A stretch of 64,000 nucleotides of DNA, taken from NCBI RefSeq assembly GCF_958298935.1, contig NC_084923.1:8496501-8560500 (forward strand), read 5' to 3'. Positions 11,607 through 22,863 of the stretch are shown here, in pieces. This DNA comes from Phragmites australis (Eukaryota > Streptophyta > Magnoliopsida > Poales > Poaceae). The stretch's first letter is position 1. Each line of letters begins with the position of its first letter. Made by a program: the position numbers and the translations under genes. The notes under the pieces were generated by a model. That model had not been told where the DNA came from and searched no databases. It was given only the letters and a program-made list of their open reading frames with translations.

Positions 11607-13114
11607 TAATTCACTTCCCAAACATGCTAAATAATGCATACCTGTATCGGGCAAGTGGGTTTAACGGAGTACTAGAGATTGTCATGGAGATGTTAATTAC
11701 TGAGCAGTTATTAAACTCATCAGCTGATTGGCCTATAAGCAAGTGTTGGGTACCACACCTCTTATGGCAAAACAGGAGCCTTCATTTCTGAACGAAGCAC
11801 ACTAAATTGCAAAAAGTACAAGCACTTATATGGGCCTAAAACTACTTTGTAGTGATGCTGTGTTTAAATTTACGTGCCATTTTCTCTGGTATTTTAGTGT
11901 TTGCAAACACATTCTGTGGGCTTCAATGTGATCCTGTAAAGTTCCCCTAAATCGATGTCTTCTGTCACGGTACACTTTGATCTAAGCTGTTTTGTTATGT
12001 TTTTATTCTAAGCTGGTATCTAATGTTGGAATTGATCTCAGCTATCCTAACTACTCCTAATAGAACAGATCCGAGAGTACAGTGGGAGCTTGTCCCCACC
12101 TCGCACCCTAATCAGGAGCACAATCAACCAATCGGTGGCGGTTCCGTTTCACCAACGCTAAATAAAGGAGGGTCAGCCGGGGTCTTGATTTTGATCATAC
12201 TTGAGACCGACACTCCCCCCACACCCCCCCCCCCCACACACATATGTAAGCCTTAATCCAATCTTGAGGAAGTGATGTAGTGGAGCTAGGGTTGCCACCG
12301 TCACGCCATCATCAGGACCTGCATCACGCCATGACTACATTGAGCTCCTTCACCATGTTGGCGTCCATTACATCAACCTCATCGTCAAGCTGGCAATCGT
12401 TTACACCAGCGTGAATGACCATATCTCGATCACGACCTTCACCTACATCTAATGGCTCACTGAACTCTGGTATGCACATACGCTTCAGTTGTCGGGTGTT
12501 CAATTACATGAGCTATGTTTTCATGTGAATCAGCTAAAGATTAGAGTTAGCATCTAAGTGTGTCAGATCTTTTAAGAAGGTGGATCGGTAGAAGAATTAG
12601 ACAAATGCTCTGTCCTCTTTCTTCCAATTGCGTGCTCTGATTTCCCTCCTAAAATTTAAGGTATGGAATCAGAATGTTAGGACTGTGCGAAAGCTACCCT
12701 GGTTGGCTTTTATCATGCCCCCAGGGGATGTTGGGGCCCTTCTCTCATCATTCCCGGAACATACAAATATGTAGGCAGGCCATCAAGGCCTTCTTTGCCT
12801 GCAGGAGCCAGGAGCTGACCTGCCTGTGTAACTGTGTTCCTTTACCAATCCTAGGGGTGTAATTGAGCGAACTTAATGTACCGATCGAATTCTCTTTAGT
12901 TACCTAATAATATTATTTTTCTTGAATTGTACATTTTTTTTAAAAATAATATAATTGATTGAACTAAAAAGAAGCAGTTTTACCAACATGCAGCCAGGAG
13001 CAGTCCTACTGCCACCAATGCTGAGAAAAGAACTCGTCTTTTTGTATGAGCACGCAAGTTTTTGGCAGACCAATCCCGCCCCCGTGCAGAACAGCTGATC
13101 CCTTTGTTCGTGTA
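11607..13114. other. Intergenic DNA with a poly-C run
   Basis: No gene is supported. A C-rich run lies at 12215-12235, followed by a short CA repeat. 12300-12420 has codon-like 'catcaccatg' phrases but no sustained frame or domain. Confidence 0.5.
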
Positions 13115-13268
13115 GGTGGCGTTTGGTAACCGAGAAAAGAGAATTGAAATAGGAAAAGACAAATGAATGGAAGATTAGGATAAAAAGTGGAGAGAGATAA
13201 ACAATTAAAATTAAAATTTCTAGATCGTATTTCAGTCCTTTTCTTTTCCCGCCTCCATCCAAACGGCG
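13115..13268. mobile_element. MITE family D, copy 1
   Basis: Ends 'ggtggcgtttggtaac' and 'ccaaacggcg' are an imperfect inverted pair. The interior is purine-rich on the left ('gagaaaagagaattgaaat') and ends in 'ttcttttcccgcctccatcc', matching the copy at 34811-34967. About 154 bp, non-coding. Confidence 0.65.
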
Positions 13269-13314
13269 AAGTAGTGATTTGGTGTCGATGCATCGGCCTC
13301 AGCTGCACTGCTAA

Positions 13315-13587
13315 GGCCCTGTTTGTTTCAGCTTCGGATTCTGGCTTTCATCTTTTATAATCCGAAGCTGAAACAAACAGGCAGCTTTTGGTTATAGCTT
13401 TTTAAAATCTGCTGGTTAGATTGTGAGAATCTGAGAAGCTGGTTTTCCTCAGCTTTTGATAGAATGTGAAAGTCCATTTTACTAAACTGTCCATTAAATT
13501 TTTTTTAGAATCTACAATCTAAAAGCTTTTCACAATCCAGCTTTTATAAGCTGCTTTTCAAAATCTCTAGCTGAAACAAACAGACCC
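13315..13587. mobile_element. MITE family A, copy 2
   Basis: Begins 'ggccctgtttgtttcag' after TAA (13312-13314) and ends 'ctgaaacaaacagaccc'. The right TSD reads TGA, so it has mutated. Internal 'aatccagctttt' and 'aatctgagaagctgg' motifs match copy 1. A complete inner inverted end (ctgaaacaaacagg, 13368-13381) lies only ~60 bp from the left end, suggesting an internal rearrangement. Confidence 0.8.
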
Positions 13588-14664
13588 TGATGCTGTTCTC
13601 TTCCACCTTTTTGAACTTGATCCTGTGCGCGTCAAGCTCTGGTTTTGACGCAGCACTTAGCTAAGATAGGAGTGGTACTAGGGATTTTACTATAGGTTGG
13701 TTTGTTCGCATTTGCAACGCTGCAGTGCGGCGCAGACAGATGGTACTGTTGCGAAGTGACTGTGCAGCTATTGTCCTGCGCTTTGAAACTACTCCCTCTC
13801 CCCCCTTCTTTCAGCCACTCTGAGCAGCATCCAGCTACGAGATGGGAAGAGAGAGACAGCCGGCCATCACATCCAATGGCAACTTCACAATTAAATTCTA
13901 GCATCTTTATAGGGGTTGTTTTTTTTGAAAGCTTTATAGGGGCTAGTTTGTGTGAGTGAGTTTTGAACAGCATGGGCTAATGGCCTCAGTAAAGGGAGCA
14001 CACACATACTCTTACACGACATCTTTCTCCAGTCACAGATCCCTATGACCTATGGAATGGATAGGTATGGGGTTGCCAAGAGTAACATATATATCCTGTA
14101 GCCACACTTTGCAACATCTAAGTTTGGATATATTTGATTACTTTAGATAGATGTTTAGTTTGCATTTAGAGTTATAGTAAGATTTTTTTTATGTTGTTGT
14201 GGTTTCACGTATTAGAGCCTTAGAAAAATGTGACAGCTATAGTTGTAGTAAGATTTTGTTTATGTTGTTGTGGTTTCATGTATCAGAGATTTAAAAAATG
14301 TGGCAATATTTTTTTAAGGTAACTTAAGGTGTGGTGATTTTTTTTTGCCATAAGTGTGGTAACTTAGATAAAAACATTTGACAGACTTAAACATTTTTAA
14401 GGTGTGAACCAAACGGACCCTCTGTACATATATGCGCTCTCAAATGCATTAGGAGTAGTACTTGTCCACCAATTTGCTTTGGCCCTCTCATTCTTTTTGC
14501 TCGGTTTCACGGTCCGGGTCCCTCATCCCTCTCATCTCCCTCGTACCTCACTCATGAATGTAGTAGCAGTAGACTAGTGTTGCTACAAGTGAAGCAAAGC
14601 AAAGCAAAGCACAAAAGAGAGCGCAAGAGAAGAAGCGTTTACGTGTGCATGGTTGATGGGAGAA
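13588..14664 (+). promoter_or_regulatory. Upstream region and 5' leader of the ANT-like gene
   Basis: About 1.08 kb separates the nearest MITE from the start codon. It holds a 71-bp tandem duplication (14171-14313) and, just before the start, a short AAAGC repeat (about 14596-14612) in the probable 5' untranslated leader. An AT-rich 'acatatatgc' near 14427 could be a TATA element. The transcription start cannot be fixed from sequence. Confidence 0.4.
14171..14313 (+). repeat. Direct tandem duplication, 71-bp period, two copies
   Basis: The blocks starting 'gttatagtaagatttt' (14171) and 'gttgtagtaagatttt' (14242) are followed by the same 'atgttgttgtggtttca' and 'agaaaaatgtg/aaaaaatgtgg' segments. 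It lies about 350-490 bp upstream of the ANT-like start codon. Confidence 0.75.
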
Positions 14665-15023
14665 ATGGCTAGTGGCAGCAACTGGTTAGGCTTCTCCCTC
14701 TCCCCGCACATGGCCATGGAGGCGCCCTCCTCTGAGCCAGCACCTGCTCTTCACCCTCCACCTCCGGCTAGTGCTACGATCTCCTCTAACAACGCAACCA
14801 CTTGCAACCTTCTCTTCTCCCATCCTGCGCAAATCGCCGCTCTTTCGCCTGGCTACTACTACGTCGGCGGCGCTTATGGAGATGACACCAGTGCTGCCGG
14901 CGTCTACTACTCCCACCCGCATCTCCCTGTCATGCCTATCAAGTCCGACGGCTACCTCTGCAACATGGAAGGTCACTATTACCACCCCCTCTTTCTCTCT
15001 AACTTGGTCTTCTTGTCATGAGG

Positions 15024-15056
<33 letters not shown>

Positions 15057-18000
15057 TCTCTCTCTCTCTCTAACTTGGTCTTCTTTAATTTTGCAAGAAG
15101 TAGGCATGATGGCGTCGTCCTCACCGAAGCTGGAGGACTTCTTGGGTGGTGGCAATGGCAGTGGGCATGACACGGCCACCTACTACAGCCACCAGGAGGG
15201 CCAAGAAGAGGAGGCAAGCAGGAGTTACCAGTACCAGCACCACCAGCTAGTCCCCTACAACTTTCAGCCTTTGACGGAAGCAGAGATGCTCCAAGAAGCC
15301 GCAGCGCCAATGGAGGAGGCAATGGCCGCTGCCAAGAACTTCCTCGTCACGAGCTACGGCGCTTGCTACAGCAACGGGGATTTGCAGCCGCTGAGCCTGT
15401 CCATGATGAGCCCAGGGTCCCAGTCTAGCAGCTGCGTCAGTGCGGCTCCGCAGCAGCATCAGATGGCTGCTGTAGCCGCTGCTGCCTCTGCGGCCGCTGC
15501 CCAGGGGCGCTGTAATGGCGGTGGTGAGCAGTGCATGGGGAAGAAGAGGGGCACCGGGAAGGGAGGCCACAAGCAGCCTGTGCACCGGAAGTCCATCGAC
15601 ACGTTTGGGCAGAGGACCTCACAGTATAGGGGTGTCACCAGGTAAGCTGCTTACAAAGATTTAGCTTTATCTGTATCTCTTGTTGCGTTTGTTCCCTCAG
15701 TGGGAAATGTACGGGGCATTGCTTAATGCCTTTTTAGTTCTAGTCATAGGTATGTTTTGCAACTCTTCTGTGGTGCACTCTGACGCTGTCTCCTGCTCTA
15801 TGGCATTGATCATTTGGTAGGATATTTGCACATTCCTGAGCTTGTGAAAGTAGATTTACGCCTCTGGTTCGCTTGTTAGTTTCCACTTTCCAGCATTGAT
15901 GTGGCCGTGTTGTTCTCTTGTTTCTTATGATATGCTGTTCTTGTTGTTTAGTAGGGCAGCTACTCATTCTTGATAACAAATCGTTTTAATGCCTGCTTAT
16001 GGAATAGTTCGGTTAATAGTTTGTTCCATTCCACAAGATTAAAGCCTGGAGGCTCTGATGCTTCTGGTGCCCCTTTCGTTCTTATTAATGACACACCTAC
16101 TTTATTGTTATTGAGCATAAAATTTAATTTATATGAACCGCGCCTTTTATATTGAATGACGAAGGTTCTGTTTGTGTTTGATTCACTGGAGCAGGCACAG
16201 GTGGACTGGGAGATATGAAGCCCACCTCTGGGACAACAGTTGCAAAAAGGATGGGCAGACAAGAAAAGGACGACAAGGTTCATAGCTAAATATCCAAAAT
16301 AAATGATGCAAAACTTATACATCGCCTTGTAACTTCTGACTTTTTGATTCCTCTTCTTTTGGAATTGTCATTCTGGGTTTTGTCATGACTGAAATGTGGT
16401 TACTCGCAGTATATCTAGGTAACAATCACTATTACACCATCTCACGTTAATTTGTTCGATTAGTTGTATCAAGCTTTGTGTAGTTCTTGAAATATGAAAT
16501 ATGATTTCTTGTATGTCCATTAGGTGGTTATGACACTGAAGACAAGGCTGCAAGGGCTTATGATCTGGCTGCTCTGAAATATTGGGGTCCATCTACTCAC
16601 ATCAATTTCTCTGTAAGTGTGATGGAGAAGTTTCATACGAGAAATTTGGAGCTTTGATACTGATTTATGTAATGTTCTTTAATGCATTTTGTTTTGCAGC
16701 TAGAAATATATCGAGATGAGCTTGAGGGGATGAAAAGCATGACAAGGCAAGAATATGTTGCGCACTTGCGAAGGTGAGTGCAGGCTATTTGCCTATTTTG
16801 ACTACGTTGGAAGATCCTTTTCTTTTCATTGATGTATCGCTGCATTTCTCAAGTTGTTACTGATCACAGGAGAAGCAGTGGGTTTTCTCGAGGTGCTTCG
16901 ATCTACCGAGGAGTGACAAGGTTTGTTTGGGCGGAATATGTCGGCATGTTTCGCTTCTTTAGTGCCGACAACAAAAAGTGCATGAAGAAACAATCTCAAT
17001 ATGTTCTTGTTAACTGCATCACAGGCATCACCAGCATGGAAGATGGCAGGCTCGCATTGGCAGGGTTGCTGGGAACAAGGATTTGTACCTCGGCACTTAC
17101 AGTAAGAAAGATATCTCCGTTTGATTGTAGATTTGTAGGACCTAAATGCTTCCACAAAGTAATGTGGCTTACGTGAAAGAAGCTTTTGGTGATAATACCA
17201 AGTAACTAGCATACCTTTGGTGGTGTGGCTGTTGTACTATGCTAATTGTCTTGTCAAAGTGCATTTGCATGAGAAGGTAGACATCGGATACAAGCTTTTA
17301 CTGCTAATCTCTAGTTTTGCGCATGGCTTTTGGAATCAACTTTAATCCGTGGGGTACACTGGTGATGCATTCTTCCCTGATCATTCTTTGCCTTTTCAGA
17401 TGGTTATGCTTTTCCTAAGGCTGTGACCTCTGAACAAAGCTACCTGTTGACTGTTTTGAACACTCGTTGAACTAAAAAGCTGACATTAGCACGACACTAA
17501 TCAGATCGAAAATCGTACTTTACATTAGGATCTATCTTGGTTTTCCAATGTACAAACAAGATTGGTTATTAGAAAGAATGTGTTCATAGGTCGCAGCTCA
17601 CAGTTTGTTCTCACAGCATTTACTGAATATGCAGGCACTCAAGAAGAAGCAGCTGAGGCGTACGACATAGCTGCCATCAAGTTCCGTGGCTTGAACGCAG
17701 TGACAAACTTTGACGTAACCAGGTACGACGTCGACAAGATCATGGAAAGCCACACGTTGCTTCCTGGGGACGAAGCACGTAAGGTCAAAGCGGTCGAGGC
17801 AGCAAACGGTGTATCTGTGATGCACAATGGTGGCAGGGAGCTCAACCCTAGAGAAGAAGCAAGCGCCACGGGCACCGACTGGAGGATGGTGCTCCATGGA
17901 TCTCCTCAGGAAGCTGTACCATGCACCGAAGCAGCCGATCTTCAGAAGGGCATCATAGGCGACCCTCACTCTTCCCAGCATGGCATTGTTGGGCTCGACG

Positions 18001-18275
18001 TTGAGTGTGCAGCGCATGACATCAATGTTTCAGGCAGGACCGGTGGCATCAACTTCTCAAACTCGTCCTCGCTGGTGTCAAGCCTCGGCAACTCGAGGGA
18101 GGGGAGCCCGGAGAGGTTGGGCCTGGCCATGCTCTACGCCAAGCACCCGAGCGCCGTCAGCCCTGCCACCATGAGTCCCTGGATGCAAATGCCGGCTCCG
18201 ACACCATCACACGTCTTGAGGCCGCCGAATGCCGTCTCTCATATCCCTGTATTCGCCGCTTGGGCCGATGCCTAG
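14665..18275 (+). CDS. ANT: AINTEGUMENTA-like AP2/ERF transcription factor, two AP2 domains
   Basis: A nuclear transcription factor of the AIL/PLETHORA family; ANT-clade members promote cell proliferation and organ growth. Exons by eye: 14665-14971, 15104-15641, 16195-16277, 16410-16418, 16524-16612, 16700-16773, 16870-16920, 17025-17101, 17635-18275. They join in frame to about 622 residues. The N-terminus has the WLGFSLS motif and, later, [11 protein letters not shown]2 repeat 1 is about residues 275-342 (begins [20 protein letters not shown]) and repeat 2 about 377-442 ([20 protein letters not shown]). The linker and the tail [15 protein letters not shown] resemble ANT more than the BBM/AIL5 groups (from memory). 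An in-frame ATG at 14656 would add three residues; 14665 is preferred because family members start MASGS. Exon 4 is the 9-nt micro-exon typical of this family. The reading frame is intact. Confidence 0.92.
15026..15072 (+). repeat. CT microsatellite in intron 1 of the ANT-like gene
   Basis: A CT/TC dinucleotide tract with occasional single-base slips fills much of the 132-nt first intron (14972-15103) and can serve as the polypyrimidine tract of the acceptor at 15103. The phrase 'ctctctaacttggtcttctt' occurs before and after the tract, so the intron contains a direct duplication around the microsatellite. Confidence 0.9.
16410..16418 (+). other. ANT: 9-nt micro-exon (exon 4) of the ANT-like gene
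   Basis: The sequence 'cag|TATATCTAG|gtaac' has perfect acceptor and donor dinucleotides. Inclusion joins exon 3 (ends 'cgacaag') to exon 5 ('gtggttatgac') and restores the invariant QVYLGGYD of AP2 repeat 1. Skipping removes exactly three residues (VYL) without changing frame. A micro-exon here is known in ANT/AIL genes of flowering plants. Confidence 0.9.
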
Positions 18276-20129
18276 CTACGCAAGTTGCTGCTCAATCTTG
18301 CTTGTTATTGGCCCTTTTTGTAAAAGTGAAGCAAGATTAGTTGCACCCGTTGCCAATGTTATGTAAATTAGCTGGAATAGCAAACTTGTTTAGTTACCAT
18401 GATGGAGGTGCAACGGAATGCAGGATGGTACTAGTCGTTAGTCCCCAGGTCATGCACAATTGTAGTGCTAGTGGTAGCGTTCTTTTGAGCCTGTTTTTGG
18501 GCAATTTGGTTGGAATGTAGTATGACTTTGAACGTTACATGAAACAAGGCTGTTCCAAGAAAAGGAAAAGGAAAAGGTTCATGAAATGAGCTGATTCGTC
18601 TTTGCTGGTACGGTCATTCGCAAATAAGTTTGTTCTGTGATCAGTGGGGTCGTTTGGTTTGGCTGTGCACAGAGGAAGATCTTTTGACCACTGCCTCAGG
18701 TCCGTTGCCTCACGTTCTTTCGCTTTCTCTGCAAGGCTCGGCATCTCTCCATGATGGCAGTGAGTATCATAAACATTCCCCTTCCCATTATCCCATACGA
18801 GGGGAACTTTGCCCCAGGGCTTCCCACATTCCAGCCCCAATCATTCCAAAAGGAGATGAGAGATTCCCATGGCATGTTTACATGTCCCAACCTGCGGCAT
18901 CATGATGCCGTGGCCTCTGATGACATGCAGGCTCCTGAGTAGAGAACACTAGCGTATAGAGTGGGATCGTTGGCCTCGGCAAAGTTTGGCTATGAATAAT
19001 TGAGTTGCTAAAACTTATATCAGATCTACTGAAGTACTACCACAAATGCTCCGGGCTCCAGCCGCCCTCCACTGACTGCACTCCTCTTTGGTAGCTGTTA
19101 CTAAAGCTGCCTACCACTAGATTAATATATGACAAGCTCAGGGTTGCTACATAAGGAGGAACACCACTGCTCAAAGTTTGGCTAGTTAGAAACCACTGTG
19201 ATGGAGGTCTTCGGTATGCATAACTGACGGTTCAATAATAGAATTGGTGATTGAATTATGTTATTCATGTTCAAGTGTTTCAGACGTTTTATCTTCATAC
19301 TTGGAGTGTCAGGTTTATATGAACAGTTATGTGCACTCTGAGATGCAGGGATCAGGATAATTTATATTCCTTTATTAAAAAAATAAAACTAGTTTACAAT
19401 TCATCTAAAAAGCTCCAGAGTTGTTGCAGTAGGACAAGCCAACAGGGAGGAAATTAATCCATTCTCGTTTAAAAAGGAAGCTATTATCATCCGGTGCATC
19501 GCCATTTTGAATCCACGGGAACGCCATTTTGAATGCTAGCGCTCGCGCGTGCCCGTCGACCATCAAAGGCATAATACTCCTGCCGTCCTGGAACACTGAT
19601 GCTCTTGCATTTGCATCGGGCAGTACCTTGCCACAGTCGAGCCCCAATGTTTTGCCGGTACAGGAAACCGGAAGCGGCGTTTGACTCTTCTACATTGGCA
19701 GCATACCGAAAGGGCGATGCGCGCACAGTGCATCCAGCAATCCACACTGTAGCAAGCCGCCTCCACGGCTCCCTCCGCCCTTGGCCCTTTGCCTTGCCCA
19801 GTGATCGCAAGATTTTTTGTTGGACATTCAAACTTGAACGGTAGCATAAAGTATTCAATGAAAAAGAAAATATTTATAATATTAAATTTCACAATATAAT
19901 ATAAATTATTTATATTAGAGACAAACTCAAATAGTTATATAAATTATATAATAACTAGTCTAATTTAACTATGCACTTCTTCATAGATCGGATACGCAAT
20001 ACCAGGACCTCATTTATGACTTGTGTGAAAACTAGCAAATTTAAGCAAGTGATCTGACCATTGTAACAAACTAATTACATACCTATATATATGCCAAATA
20101 CATATATATATGCTTAATTATTTAACAAA
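18276..20129. other. 3' flank of the ANT-like gene and intergenic DNA
   Basis: The probable 3' untranslated region occupies the first 250 bp or so. The rest has no supported gene. Overlapping short frames lie at 18535-18940 on both strands and at 19405-19890 mainly on the minus strand, with no domain recognised; the latter patch is mildly GC-rich. 19860-20130 is very AT-rich. Confidence 0.5.
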
Positions 20130-20900
20130 AAATTTGAGCATTCAGCTGAATGCCATTGAATAAGGGAGGCCCGCCCCGGGCCTTGCCTCTCCTGGTGAGA
20201 CAGCACGTGCCGCCCGACTGCCGAGCCAGCCACATACAGCTAACGACGCGAAGCCAGGCATGCATGCGTACACCCGCCCCTCGATCTGCTCGTGCCAGGG
20301 CTGCCCCAGCCCAGTCCCATCCCATGTGCTCGCCCGAACCGGCGCGCGCAGGCGCGGGAGCGTAAGGTGGGACGGACGGAGGGACCCCAAAGCCGCGCGG
20401 TAAAAGCCGTCGGGCCGCAGCAGCGCACGCAGCGGTGGCGGGGTCTCCTCTCGTATCGCCTCGGCTGGTGGGGATGTGCACGGGACAAGGGAGCATGAGC
20501 GCGTGTGCGTGGCTGTGACGCGCCGCGCTCGTTTTGGCGGTTGCCGTTTGTACGCTTGCGCGAGGCGCGGTAGGTGCCAAGGGTGGCCAGCCCTGGCGCG
20601 GCTTTGCTGCTGCGGAACGGGTGGCAGCGCAGGGGGGCTGCTTGGCATCGGCAGACAGGGCAGCCGGCAGGGCGTGCGGTGTCGTCTTGCGCCGTCCGGC
20701 GGAGCTTTCGCCGGGCCAGCCGAGGCCGGGCAGCTACCGCACCAGCGTGTGTTGGTTTTATGAAAAACTTAACGCTGTCCTCCGTCAGTCTGCCGCCTCC
20801 TGTCGAGGGTTATTAAGACCGGCCCGGCGATCTAACCGGTCAAGGCCTCAGTTCACTGGTTCATTCGTCCAACCGCTGCGAAACGGTCGGTTCTATAAAT
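20130..20900. other. GC-rich, CpG-rich island without a supported gene
   Basis: A sharply bounded GC-rich block in AT-rich surroundings. At least eight frames of 70-168 codons overlap on both strands, which is expected of stop-poor GC-rich DNA. None shows a known domain or a splice pattern I can defend. It may be a promoter, a first exon of an undetected transcript, or a remnant. Confidence 0.45.
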
Positions 20901-22639
20901 ACTACTATTTTGTTATTTCGGCCTCATTGATTTGTGCTTAATATATTTATTCATGGTGTTTTTTGAAATCCATGTTCTGTGTTGAGCTGGGGATGGATCC
21001 GCTGCGCTCTGCGTCATCGCGCTTTTCAGACGCTGTTGTTGCGTCGAAACTACAAGATTGCCTAATCCAAGGCAACACCTCAATAAATTAACAATTTAGT
21101 CGACTGATCGAGAACTCGAAGATTACAGCGACGCATTTGTCGGATGGACACTGAAGACGTGGATATATTGTACGAGAATGTCCTTATGGTCACCAAGTGA
21201 TGCCCGACACGAGTCAAGCCAAGCGAAGTAAGCGTCAACGTCAGACGCAGGCTAGCTGCTGCACCGCGGGGTGGCATTAGCCCCATGAAGGAGGAGGGTA
21301 GGATGGTCCAATTAAAAGCAAAGAGGAACGGAAATAATTAAATAATTGTCTAAATGACATGATTTAAATTGCTTGTGGCATGTCGTGAATACCATCTTTT
21401 AGGGTGGCATATCCTAAAGAGCCATTTTTTATAGTGGCGTGTTCTAAATTTTCTCTTCTTTGGGAGAGAGAAAAGGAAGAGAGCAAGAGAGTGAGGAAGG
21501 TCCAAGAGGCGAAGAAGGCGGCAGGGAGGTGGTCAGGTGGCCCGTTCTACTTGTCAGTCCAAATCCACTAAATCTACTGTATCAGCTTTCTCGTGTAATA
21601 GAGTTGCTAGGTTCATCTGAAACCACCTAGTTCGCCGATTTCATAAAAAAAACATTCAGTTCCTATTTTTTTTCTCGGCCCAAAGTGAGCCGAGCCGCTA
21701 AAGTCTTTGATTCCAGTTTTTTGGGTTCAGCTCCGGTCCTAATAACTACCCTGCACAGTTTACGTGCATGCTTATCACATCTCGCCGTGCCTGTATACGC
21801 GCGTAACCGATGCATATTACGACAATAGAACGTGACGACGACATATACAGAAAGGATAAAATTAAAATGGACAGCCTGAATCTCACCTAATCTTAACCTT
21901 GGCCATAAAAAAACAGATAAGCACGGAGCATGATGGCAAGACTATGTGGAGTCGAGCCGATGGGGATTTGATTCTTCCGTCTTGTATCTCTTGAACTCTG
22001 TGAAATCTGGGCAATCTGGGAGGCACCGGTAAAAAAAGCTTGGCCATGCAAAAACGCCAACATGTAGGCAGGTGACACTAAACCAAACGATGCACTTGGA
22101 TGCATGTTGCACCTGTTCGTTCAACCAAGGTACAGCACACGTATGTTGGCCTTCATGTCTCGTACACGGCACACGTACTCTTGCAGGATCATTGCCGCTA
22201 GAGGACACACAAGAAACGGTGTCAAAAGTTTAGCAAGTAATCGTTGGAGCGGTGCATCTCGTAACGTGTCGGCAGAGTCCTGTACCGATACCAGTGTACC
22301 CACCCCCGGTCGGTCTCGGTCAACTGCTTTTATCGGAGCTGCTTTTGTCTACTCGAAAAGAAACGAGGTTCATGTTCTTCGTATCCTTCTGTCTCGCATC
22401 ACACCACACGTCTATCAATGTTCTCCTCAGGCCGGACAAGCTCCGTGACAAAGCTCAGCCAGTCACAGCCCTGTCATCGAGGTCCCTTTTCTTTCTGCTA
22501 GCTAGGGCAGTAGGGCACACAAGCGTGTGTTTTTTTTTTTTTCGAGAGGAGCTAGGCAAGTGTACGCAAGCTGCCTAGCTGGGCCTTGAGATGCCCCGTC
22601 CTCTTTGGTGCATCTCGCTAGTCATTATTCACGGTCATT
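20901..22639. other. Intergenic DNA, no gene seen
   Basis: No coding region, structural RNA or clear transposon end is supported. A purine-rich patch lies near 21460-21520 and a T-run at about 22530-22543. Short frames near 22100-22580 have no recognisable domain. Confidence 0.5.
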
Positions 22640-22863
22640 AATGTCATTTTCAGCAGTTATTTTAAATTTTCATCCTAAAAATAGTATTACAACATCTTTA
22701 TTCCTTATTTTTTTTTATCTCCAGCAGCTACATTATTTCCTACCTTCTACTCCTCCTTTTCTCTCTCCGGTTCCGCTGTCAGCACTGTAGCACTCGATAC
22801 CGATTCTACCGAAGATGATTTCTAGTGCTACAGTACCCGCAAAGTACTGTAGGGAGTTGGTCT
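22640..22863. mobile_element. MITE family C, copy 3 (degenerate)
   Basis: It shares 'cagttattttaaattttcatcctaaaa' in shorter pieces, 'tagtattacaacatc', 'cactgtagcactc' and 'tgctacagtacccgcaaagtactgtag' pieces with the copies at 7535 and 7807. The left end is hard to place. The right end ('gagttggtcta') abuts the LINE-like insertion. Confidence 0.55.

Noticed and set aside
12980..13308. Minus-strand frames of 60-120 codons
   Set aside because: They cross a family-D MITE and its flank and show no conserved sequence.
14686..15622. Minus-strand frames opposite ANT exons 1 and 2
   Set aside because: They are antisense shadows of GC-rich coding exons.
17598..18017. 139-codon minus-strand frame
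   Set aside because: Antisense to ANT exon 9.
20122..20648. Frames of 152 and 168 codons on the minus strand
   Set aside because: At least eight frames overlap on both strands here; no domain, consistent with GC bias alone.
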